Notes under the pieces: model-generated
The model's database searches: none
The model's input: only the letters and a program-made list of their open reading frames with translations
Told to the model about the DNA's origin: nothing
In this document: in pieces, positions 14,306 through 20,950 of the stretch
Layout: the number at the start of each line of letters is the position of its first letter
How positions within the stretch are numbered: position 1 is the stretch's first letter
Made by a program: the position numbers and the translations under genes
Source: Myxococcales bacterium
GTDB taxonomy: Bacteria > Myxococcota > Polyangia > Polyangiales > Polyangiaceae
Assembly: GCA_020430865.1 (NCBI GenBank)
Contig: JAGQIY010000956.1
Coordinates: 1-23,908 of the forward strand
Direction of reading: 5' to 3'
DNA: 23,908 nt

Positions 14306-15463
14306 CTAGCGCGTGAGGTGATTGCAGACGCCGTTCTGTGCGCCCTTGTTGAAGTGCATGCAGAGATCGAAGCCATTGCTCGGGTAGTAGTACATCCAGA
14401 GGAAGCACATCTCGTCCCCGAAGCCTTCGCCGAAGCCGACGTTCTGATCGCTGGTGTTGTCCCAGCTGCACTGGTAGGCGAGCCCCTCACCCACGTCGAA
14501 GAACTCCGGCGGGTCGAGGATCTTGAGCGGCGGCTCCGCCCAGTCCGTCGACTCCACGAGCAGCTTGTCGTCGCTGACCGTGGTCCCGTCAGCCTTCCAG
14601 ATCTTCATGTTGGTGCCCAGCTGGTGCTGGTGAGTCGTCACCGCGAAGCCCTTGGTGTCCGTCAGGGCGCGCTGGAACAGGACCGGCGTGGTGAACTGGG
14701 AGTGAGGCGCGATGTCGATGGCGGTCGTGCCCCAGAAGGCGAAAGACGACTCGATCACGTCTTGCTCCTGGCCCGCGATATCGAACTCCACGGTGCCCGT
14801 GACCTGTTGCGACTTGGGAGTGGTGTTGAACCAGTGGAGCTCGATGCGCACCATCTGATTCTCTTCCACACGGAAACCCAGCGGCTTCCCTGTCTCGGGG
14901 TCACTTGGCAGATTCACCTGAGCCTCGTGCTGTTGCGCGATGAACACCGGGATGTCCACCGAGTCGAGGCCAGGTATTCCTCCGTCGAGGTTGAAGATCC
15001 CGCTGAAGCCTCCGCAGTGCTGAGGCTCCAGCTGCTCCTCGGTCTCGCCCGAGAGGTACACGATCATGTGATGGGAGCCGTCGGTGAGGTGCCCGCGGAT
15101 GTTGCGCACGAAGCCCGCAGGGTTGCTCATGCGCTTGAAGATGCAGACCGTGTCTTCCTCACCGATGTCCGCCGCGACCGGACCGATGCTCGCCTCGGTG
15201 GTGGAGAGCACCTCGGCGACGCCTGCCGTACCTCCAGAGCCAGCGGCCCCGGCGCTACCCCCACTGCCTCCGGCGCCACCAACGTTCTCCGTCGAGCTCT
15301 CGCCGCAAGCGCTGAGCGCGAGCAGGCAGGGCAACGCGAGGAGGCGAGGCAGCGCGAGCAGAAGACGATTGCCCGCGGAAAGACGCGGCGCGATGCAGGA
15401 ACTGAGACGCGTGGCGGCCCTGGGGGCCGCCGAACCTGAGCTGGAGTAGGCGGGATCACTCAT
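14306..15463 (-). CDS. PHM/DBM-like type II copper monooxygenase lipoprotein
   Basis: The mature protein resembles the ascorbate-dependent copper type II monooxygenases (peptidylglycine alpha-hydroxylating and dopamine beta-monooxygenases). All six copper ligands of that fold can be placed: H131 and H132 (GSHHMIVYL) and H210 (IELHWFNTT) for the first copper, and H278, H280 (THQHQLGT) and M352 (DEMCFLWMYYYP) for the second. An N-terminal hydrophobic segment ends in LALSAC (C53), so it should be a lipoprotein. A Gly/Ser/Ala linker (about 62-81) follows. The start MSDPAYSSSG gives 385 residues; an ATG at 15487 would add eight. The mature part has about six cysteines that could pair. The substrate is unknown. 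It stands alone, convergent with the kinase at 13279 and divergent from the kinase at 15601. Confidence 0.85.
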   Translation of the reverse strand: MSDPAYSSSGSAAPRAATRLSSCIAPRLSAGNRLLLALPRLLALPCLLALSACGESSTENVGGAGGSGGSAGAAGSGGTAGVAEVLSTTEASIGPVAADIGEEDTVCIFKRMSNPAGFVRNIRGHLTDGSHHMIVYLSGETEEQLEPQHCGGFSGIFNLDGGIPGLDSVDIPVFIAQQHEAQVNLPSDPETGKPLGFRVEENQMVRIELHWFNTTPKSQQVTGTVEFDIAGQEQDVIESSFAFWGTTAIDIAPHSQFTTPVLFQRALTDTKGFAVTTHQHQLGTNMKIWKADGTTVSDDKLLVESTDWAEPPLKILDPPEFFDVGEGLAYQCSWDNTSDQNVGFGEGFGDEMCFLWMYYYPSNGFDLCMHFNKGAQNGVCNHLTR

Positions 15464-15512
15464 CGAACGACCGCCCGAATATGGCATGCTGGCGAGCGAC
15501 CGGGTAGCTCGG

Positions 15513-15530
15513 AGGCGCCTTGCGGCGCCT
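15513..15530. other. Perfect 7-bp hairpin between divergent genes
   Basis: AGGCGCC at 15513-15519 and GGCGCCT at 15524-15530 pair around the loop TTGC, in the 137-bp gap between the divergent copper monooxygenase and kinase genes. It is a candidate shared operator. It could equally be chance in GC-rich DNA. Confidence 0.35.
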
Positions 15531-15600
15531 GGTATCCGCTCGAGGGTGAGGGCGCACGCGTGGAGCTGGAACTACCTTGCAGCTGTTTGTGTTCTGATGT

Positions 15601-17673
15601 GTGCTGGGAGCCGGGACCGAGACGCCGATGGGCGGTCGAGGCTGGAACCCCGAGAGTTCTGCCAGCGCACCCGCCGGCAGTACGAGAGCCGAAGTGACCC
15701 AGAGCAACCCTCCCCCGAGTAGCCACCTGAGTCCCGACAGCATCGAGCTCGGCGCCTTTGGCGGCAGCCTGGTGCCCTCGCAGACCCAGCCCGGGGTCAA
15801 CTACCGCCTGGAGTACGTGATCGGCGAAGGTACGGCGAGCGTCGCCTTCTTCGGCACGCGTCTCGGACCTGCGGGGGAGACGCCTGTCGTGCTGAAGGTG
15901 ACACGCCCTTCCTTCCTCTCTCGCATGGGCGAGGCAGCCATGATGATGATCCGCAAGGAAGCCGTCGCGCTGGGTCGCCTGAACGAACGCGTCCCGACGA
16001 CGCCCTTCGTGGTGCGACTCCTCGACAGCGGCAGCGTCCCGGTACCGACGCGACGAGGGACCACCGACGTACCGTGGAACGCGGTCGAGTACGTCCACGG
16101 TGGAGTGGAGGGCACAGCGCTCCACGAGCGCGTGGAGAGCACGCTCCAGGTGTCCGGCTGTGCGTTCGACCTCAAGCGTGCTGCGCACTTCGTGCACTGT
16201 GTATCCGAGGGCCTGGAGGCCATCCACGCGGTGGAGGTCGTGCACCGCGACATCTCCCCAGGGAATGTGCTGTGCTGCGGCGCCGACGCCAACGAAGTAT
16301 TCAAGATCGCGGACTTCGGCATCGCTCGCCCGATCGGGCTTGGCCAGACCTTCGGCGAGAACGCCGCGCTCGGCACACCGGGCTATGCGGCGCCGGAGCA
16401 GCTGTTCCCCGGGGAATCCCAGATCGGGCCCTGGACGGATGTCTTCAGCTTCGCTTGCCTGATCTACCTGGCGCTGACCGGAGAGGACTATTTCCAGGTG
16501 GACGGTCCCGTGGAGGCGATCATCGCGAGTCGGGAACCCGCGCGACGCAGGCTGCTGGACTCCGCGGGCCTGTGCCCCGAGCTCAAGGCGCAGCCCGATG
16601 CGTGCAACGCCATCGATCAGCTCCTGGCCCGCGCCACCGACGTGGAGGTCCACGCGCGCCCGCACAGCGCCAGAGAGCTCGCGGCGCTGATCGCGCCCCA
16701 CCTGGAGGAGGCGCCGATGTCGCACGCCGGCGGCCGCCGCTTCCAGTCGCTGATGCTGCTCTCTCGGCAGGCTGAGGCTCCCACCTGGACCTGGACCCTG
16801 CGGCAACGGCCGCAGAGTGGCTTCATAGCACGTGAGGTGTCGTGGGACGGCGACGGCCGCTGTCTTGCTCTGACCACCAGCGGCCTCTGGTTCTGGACGG
16901 GCAGCGAGTGGCAGATGGCGCCGACCCACGGCCTCGACGCGTCCCGCCTGCGCTTCGTCAGTCGGCAGGCTGCCGGACGCTGGTTGATCGGGGGAGAGGA
17001 GGGCCTGCTCTGCACCTACGACGCGAGCGGCGTCCGGCGCTTCGGGGAGCAGAGCCGCAAGACGGTGTTCGACCGTGCTCAGGGCGATCCTTCGGACATC
17101 GCCGTGGTCGCAGGCTCTCGGGACGACAGCCCCGCGTTGCTGTTCTGCGTGATCGCTGGCCGCTGGTTGAAGCCTGCAGCACTGCCAAAGGCCGGCAACA
17201 TCACCGCGCTGGCCCGCATCGCCGACGAGGAGTGGTTGGTGACGGGAAGGGATCTGCAAGGCGAAGGCTTCGTCGCGCGCTACCGCCCGCTGCTCTGGGA
17301 ATCCGCACGGATCCCGTGTCCGAAGGTGCGCGCCTACCTCGGCGCCGCGGGTCACTCGGTGCTCGGCCTGGGACTGGCGGTCGGAGCGGCGGGGACCGCG
17401 GTCACGCTCCGGGGCGAGGTGATCGAGTCAGAGACGCTGGACGAGAGCGCCGATCTGTCGGTGACGGCCTTGGACTCCGTCGGTGGCGCCTGGACCGCGT
17501 CCCGCGGGGCACTGTGGTACCGCTCGCACACGCCGGGCGCGACCTGGGCGCGCGCTTGGTCCGACGACACCCTGCAGACGCCCTTCGTGAGCTTGCTCGC
17601 GCACGAAGGGCAGTTGGTCGCGATGACGGTGGACGGAGCGGTGCTGGAGGGGCGCCGCGAGCAGCGGCACTGA
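15601..17673 (+). CDS. Ser/Thr kinase with beta-propeller-like C-terminal region
   Basis: Residues about 68-365 form a Hanks-type kinase domain: glycine loop GEGTASVAFFG (75-85), ATP lysine K99 (VVLKV), catalytic loop HRDISPGN (215-222, D217), DFG at 238-240 and APEQ at 264-267. Serine replaces the usual lysine after HRD, a form familiar from myxobacterial kinases. No membrane segment follows. Instead the last 300 or so residues show repeated short beta motifs with aromatic and glycine turns (LALTTSGLWFWTGSEWQ, WLIGGEEGLLCTYDASG, WLVTGRDLQGEGFVARY, AWTASRGALWYRS), suggesting a beta-propeller sensor or docking domain. The first 60 residues are Ser/Pro/Gly-rich and disordered-looking. The GTG start is uncertain; ATG at 15628 (MGGRGWNPES) is a good alternative. 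Confidence 0.88.
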   Translation: MLGAGTETPMGGRGWNPESSASAPAGSTRAEVTQSNPPPSSHLSPDSIELGAFGGSLVPSQTQPGVNYRLEYVIGEGTASVAFFGTRLGPAGETPVVLKVTRPSFLSRMGEAAMMMIRKEAVALGRLNERVPTTPFVVRLLDSGSVPVPTRRGTTDVPWNAVEYVHGGVEGTALHERVESTLQVSGCAFDLKRAAHFVHCVSEGLEAIHAVEVVHRDISPGNVLCCGADANEVFKIADFGIARPIGLGQTFGENAALGTPGYAAPEQLFPGESQIGPWTDVFSFACLIYLALTGEDYFQVDGPVEAIIASREPARRRLLDSAGLCPELKAQPDACNAIDQLLARATDVEVHARPHSARELAALIAPHLEEAPMSHAGGRRFQSLMLLSRQAEAPTWTWTLRQRPQSGFIAREVSWDGDGRCLALTTSGLWFWTGSEWQMAPTHGLDASRLRFVSRQAAGRWLIGGEEGLLCTYDASGVRRFGEQSRKTVFDRAQGDPSDIAVVAGSRDDSPALLFCVIAGRWLKPAALPKAGNITALARIADEEWLVTGRDLQGEGFVARYRPLLWESARIPCPKVRAYLGAAGHSVLGLGLAVGAAGTAVTLRGEVIESETLDESADLSVTALDSVGGAWTASRGALWYRSHTPGATWARAWSDDTLQTPFVSLLAHEGQLVAMTVDGAVLEGRREQRH

Positions 17674-17756
17674 GCGTGGCGGTGAGTTGCCGCACCTCAG
17701 CCCACAAACCCCTCGTCAGGCTTTTCTCGTGGTGAGCGATCACTAGACTTCGCCGC

Positions 17757-18782
17757 GTGAAAGGCCTGGCTCCCGGTGAAGTCCTGCTCGAGCGCTTTCG
17801 CGTGATCGAGACCCTGGGAAGGGGCGCGATGGGCGTGGTCTATCGCGTGGACGACCTGCAGGCCGGCGCGGGCCGCGTGATCAAGCTGATGAACACGCGG
17901 GCCCTCGAGGACCCGCGCGCGCGCCAGCGCTTCGAACGCGAGGCAGAGCTCGGGAAGACACTGCAACATCCCAACATCGTCGCCGCGCTCGAGTCGGGTG
18001 AGCTGCCAGACGGAGGTCGCTACCTGCTGATGGAGTTCGCGCCGGGAGACGACCTGACCGCGTGGCTGGATCAGCACCCGCAGCTCGAGAACGCTCAACG
18101 TCTGGACTTGTGTGTCCAGCTGCTCTCGGCGGCAGCGGCAGCTCACGCCGCAGGCGTGGTCCATCGTGACCTCAAGCCGGACAACATCCGCGTCGCCGGC
18201 GACGGCGCACAGGCCACGTTGCGGATCTTGGACTTTGGCATCTCGAAGAGCATCGCTCTCGTGGCCAGCCACACCGAAGCAGGCCTGGGGACGCCGATGT
18301 GGACCGCGCCGGAGCAGGGCTCCGAAGGCTACGTACCGACCAAGCGGGACGACGTCTGGGCGCTGGGGCTGCTGGTGTTCTACGTCCTGAGCGGTAAGGT
18401 CTACTGGCGGAGCGTCGCGCGCCGGGAGTCGGCGGCTGGTGTTGCCCTCGAACTTATCCGCTCGGAAATTCAAGCGGCGAGTATGCGCTCTGCAGAACTC
18501 GGGGGTAACCCCCTGGGAGCTGGATTCGACCGCTGGTTCGTCCGCTGCGTGAATCGCGACCCCAGCGCCCGTTTCGCGGACGCCGGCGAGGCTCTGGAGG
18601 CTCTGATGGAGAACGAAATCGAACCCAGCGACGACACCACCGCCCCCGCGGAACCCGAGAGAGCGGAGGTGGATCGCCCCCGAGGCTTTGGTCTACCGGC
18701 GCCGCTGGTGGTGGGCCTGCTGGTGGGCACCGCAGCCCTGATGTGGCTGGCGATCTACCTGGTGATCACCCAGGGCAGGTGA
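17757..18782 (+). CDS. Membrane-anchored Ser/Thr protein kinase
   Basis: This is a complete and canonical Hanks-type kinase: glycine loop GRGAMGVVY (21-29), ATP lysine K43 (VIKLM), catalytic loop HRDLKPDN (136-143), DFG at 159-161, APEQ at 184-187 and DVWALG in helix F. After the kinase domain comes an acidic and proline-containing linker (about 284-312), then one membrane helix (about 314-336, PLVVGLLVGTAALMWLAIYLV) and only a few residues beyond. It therefore looks like a cytoplasmic kinase tethered to the membrane by its tail, with no extracytoplasmic sensor. The GTG start fits the domain well. The gene starts 83 bp after the propeller kinase and may share its transcript. It is convergent with the GGCT-like gene 16 bp away. 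Confidence 0.93.
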   Translation: MKGLAPGEVLLERFRVIETLGRGAMGVVYRVDDLQAGAGRVIKLMNTRALEDPRARQRFEREAELGKTLQHPNIVAALESGELPDGGRYLLMEFAPGDDLTAWLDQHPQLENAQRLDLCVQLLSAAAAAHAAGVVHRDLKPDNIRVAGDGAQATLRILDFGISKSIALVASHTEAGLGTPMWTAPEQGSEGYVPTKRDDVWALGLLVFYVLSGKVYWRSVARRESAAGVALELIRSEIQAASMRSAELGGNPLGAGFDRWFVRCVNRDPSARFADAGEALEALMENEIEPSDDTTAPAEPERAEVDRPRGFGLPAPLVVGLLVGTAALMWLAIYLVITQGR

Positions 18783-18798
18783 GTCAGCTCAGGCCAGG

Positions 18799-19383
18799 TC
18801 ACTCGTCCTGACCGGGAAAGCCGCGGCGGCGACCGCGGCGCGCTTCCTGACTGGCGGGGGAGTAGCTCCTCACCCACTCCACCGAGTTCACCAGCAAGCT
18901 GAGCGCGATGCTCGCGCCAGGAGGCGCCCAGGCGGCGCGGTGGGAGTCCAGCTCGTCCAGGTAGCTTCCGGGCAACTCGTGTTCGACGGCGCCCTCGCGG
19001 AGCAGCCTGAGGTAGCGGCGAGAAGGTCGCCTGCCAGAGACGGGCCGGCAGGTGACATAGGCGAAGGCGCTGTGCTTGCCCGTGTCCCGACCCTCGACCG
19101 CGACCTCGATCAGTCTGTAGTTGGGCCCTTCGAAGCGATCGAGACAGGCGAACTCGTCGGCGTTGAGGTGGTACAGCACCCCCCACACCTCGGCTCCCGC
19201 ATCCTCGCGGATACTCGCGAAGGCGGGCTCCAGCAGCGGGATCCCTCGGTCCTCGAAGACCAACCGATAGCCAGGCAAGCGGGCTGCCTCGGCTCGCGCA
19301 GGATTCACGCGGCGTCGCGTGCGCACCACGCGACTCGCCATGTTCGCCCCGAAGGCGAAGTACAACAGCTCGGCCTGGCTCAC
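18799..19383 (-). CDS. Gamma-glutamylcyclotransferase-like protein
   Basis: This 194-residue protein has the GGCT/AIG2 fold signature LYFAFGANM near 7-15 and the likely catalytic glutamate E85 in CLDRFEGPNYR. Family members release 5-oxoproline from gamma-glutamyl compounds such as glutathione fragments; the exact substrate is not determined by these motifs. The C-terminal 50 residues carry DSHRAAWAPPGAS and a basic tail (RRGRRRGF). The GTG at 19383 lies one base after the stop of glyA. An ATG-like extension to 19449 would overlap glyA and adds a poor N-terminus, so I prefer 19383. The tight spacing implies one transcript with glyA; a shared role in amino-acid or one-carbon metabolism is only inferred. 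Confidence 0.85.
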   Translation of the reverse strand: MSQAELLYFAFGANMASRVVRTRRRVNPARAEAARLPGYRLVFEDRGIPLLEPAFASIREDAGAEVWGVLYHLNADEFACLDRFEGPNYRLIEVAVEGRDTGKHSAFAYVTCRPVSGRRPSRRYLRLLREGAVEHELPGSYLDELDSHRAAWAPPGASIALSLLVNSVEWVRSYSPASQEARRGRRRGFPGQDE

Positions 19384-19384
19384 G

Positions 19385-20653
19385 CTAGTTGACGGGGATC
19401 CCTGGAGGCGGGAAGTCCGCACAGAGTTCCTTGACCTCCGCGGCGACACGCTCGATCACCCCGCCGTCCTCGGGCGCGGAGACGACGCGATCCATCCACT
19501 CCGCGAGCTTCACCATCTCGTCGTTGCCCATGCCACGCGTGGTGATCGATGGCGTCCCCATGCGCAGACCGGAAGGATCGAAGGGCTTGCGGGGATCGAA
19601 CGGCACCGAGTTGTAGTTCGCCACGATGCCCGCCCGGTCCAGGGCCTGGGCCGCGACCTTGCCGGGAACCTGCTTGCTCGTCAGATCGGCCAAGATCAGG
19701 TGGTTGTCCGTCCCGCCGGTCACGAGATCGAAGCCGCGACTCTTGAGACCTTCGGCCAGCGCCCTGGCGTTCGAAACCACCGCCTGGGCGTAGTCCTTGA
19801 ACTCCGGACGCAGCGCCTCCCCCGCGGCAACCGCGATACCCGCGGTGGTGTGGTTGTGGGGTCCACCTTGCAGGCCTGGGAACACCGCACGATCGATGGC
19901 CTTCGCGTGTTCTGCCTTGCACAGGATCATGCCACCCCGTGGGCCGCGTAGCGTCTTGTGCGTGGTGGTGGTCACCACGTCGGCGATGCCGACCGGCGAC
20001 GGATGGGCGCCCCCCGCCACCAAGCCGGAGATGTGGGCGATGTCCGCGCACAGAATCGCGCCGACCTCGTCGGCGATCTCTCGGAAGCGAGCGAAGTCGA
20101 GGGTTCGCGGATAGGCCGTGGTGCCACACCAGAGGATCTTCGGCTTGTGCTCGCGGGCCAGCTTCACGACTTCGTCGAAGTCGATGCGCTGATCGTCCTT
20201 CTTCACGCCGTAGCCGTGACTGGAGAAGTACTTGCCCGTGATGGAAACGCTCCAGCCGTGGGTCAGGTGACCACCAGCCGGCAACCCCAAGCCCAGCACC
20301 GGATCTCCAGGCTTGCAGAAGGCCAGATAGACCGCGAGGTTTGCCGGGCTCCCGCTGTACGGCTGAACGTTCACGTGCTCGGCGCCGAAGAGCTGCTTGA
20401 CGCGCGAGATGGCCAGCTCCTCGATCTGGTCGATCAGCTGCTGGCCCTCGTAGTAGCGCTTGCCCGCGTAGCCCTCGGAGTACTTGTTGGTGAGGATGCT
20501 GCCGGTAGCATCGAGCACCGCGCGGGATACGTAGTTCTCGCTCGCGATGAGCCTCAGCTTGTCGACTTCCCTGCGCTCTTCTGCCGCGATCAACGCGGCG
20601 ATCTCGGGATCAGCTTGGGTGAGCGGGGGATCGTTCAACTTGCGCCTAACCAT
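19385..20653 (-). CDS. glyA: Serine hydroxymethyltransferase
   Basis: This PLP enzyme interconverts serine and glycine, with tetrahydrofolate taking the one-carbon unit. The 422-residue protein is typical over its whole length: LIASENYVS near 35-43, [16 protein letters not shown] (55-70), and the PLP lysine K233 in [25 protein letters not shown] and a normal C-terminal domain ending in PPPGIPVN complete it. A few positions are unusual for the family, for example [13 protein letters not shown] and [10 protein letters not shown], but no key residue is missing. The ATG lies inside a short palindrome. GlyA also makes phosphatidylserine's amino acid neighbour glycine from serine, but no link to pssA in this window is implied. 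It leads a two-gene unit with the GGCT-like gene. Confidence 0.97.
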   Translation of the reverse strand: MVRRKLNDPPLTQADPEIAALIAAEERREVDKLRLIASENYVSRAVLDATGSILTNKYSEGYAGKRYYEGQQLIDQIEELAISRVKQLFGAEHVNVQPYSGSPANLAVYLAFCKPGDPVLGLGLPAGGHLTHGWSVSITGKYFSSHGYGVKKDDQRIDFDEVVKLAREHKPKILWCGTTAYPRTLDFARFREIADEVGAILCADIAHISGLVAGGAHPSPVGIADVVTTTTHKTLRGPRGGMILCKAEHAKAIDRAVFPGLQGGPHNHTTAGIAVAAGEALRPEFKDYAQAVVSNARALAEGLKSRGFDLVTGGTDNHLILADLTSKQVPGKVAAQALDRAGIVANYNSVPFDPRKPFDPSGLRMGTPSITTRGMGNDEMVKLAEWMDRVVSAPEDGGVIERVAAEVKELCADFPPPGIPVN

Positions 20654-20664
20654 GGGGACCCCAT
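20652..20664 (-). promoter_or_regulatory. Palindrome overlapping the glyA start codon
   Basis: ATGGGG-A-CCCCAT is a perfect palindrome with a one-base centre, and its left arm overlaps the glyA start codon (20651-20653). In the mRNA, AUGGG-GUC-CCCAU could form a five-base stem that partly hides the start codon and the weak GGGG ribosome binding region. Confidence 0.4.
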
Positions 20665-20880
20665 AGCGCCTTCGCTTCCAAGAGCCAACCGAACAGGTCG
20701 GAACGCCGCAGGAGACAGCGATTTAAGGCGAATTACAGCGCGCCCTCACCCCCGGAAGAACGCGAGCAAGCTGGTGCTGGATACGCCAGCGTGCCCAGTC
20801 AGCACAGGAGATCTGGCGTCGTCAGAACGGAGGGTTCGGGCGTCGATTGGCGCTCGGGAGCAGCGACGTTCGAGCGACGG

Positions 20881-20910
20881 AAGAACTCACGCCATCTCGG
20901 GCGAGTTCTT
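20881..20910. promoter_or_regulatory. 8-bp inverted repeat upstream of the STAND kinase gene
   Basis: AAGAACTC at 20881-20888 is perfectly inverted as GAGTTCTT at 20903-20910 with 14 bp between. It ends 40 bp before the ATG at 20951, in a 297-bp divergent promoter region shared with glyA. It is a candidate operator. On the plus strand the arm ends TTCTTAT, but a terminator makes no sense here unless it acts as an attenuator. Confidence 0.45.
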
Positions 20911-20950
20911 ATCGACGACGCGCTGCGGCTGACTACACTCTCGCGCCGTT

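Noticed and set aside
14186..15439. Plus-strand frame of 417 codons from the tandem repeat across the copper monooxygenase
   Set aside because: It mainly mirrors the minus-strand gene with copper-ligand motifs. Only its first part, across the repeat, is of interest, as a possible read-through.
15460..17355. Minus-strand open frame of 631 codons opposite the propeller kinase
   Set aside because: It is a mirror of the strong kinase frame caused by high third-position GC. Its protein shows no domain and an unnatural Arg/Ala/His-rich composition.
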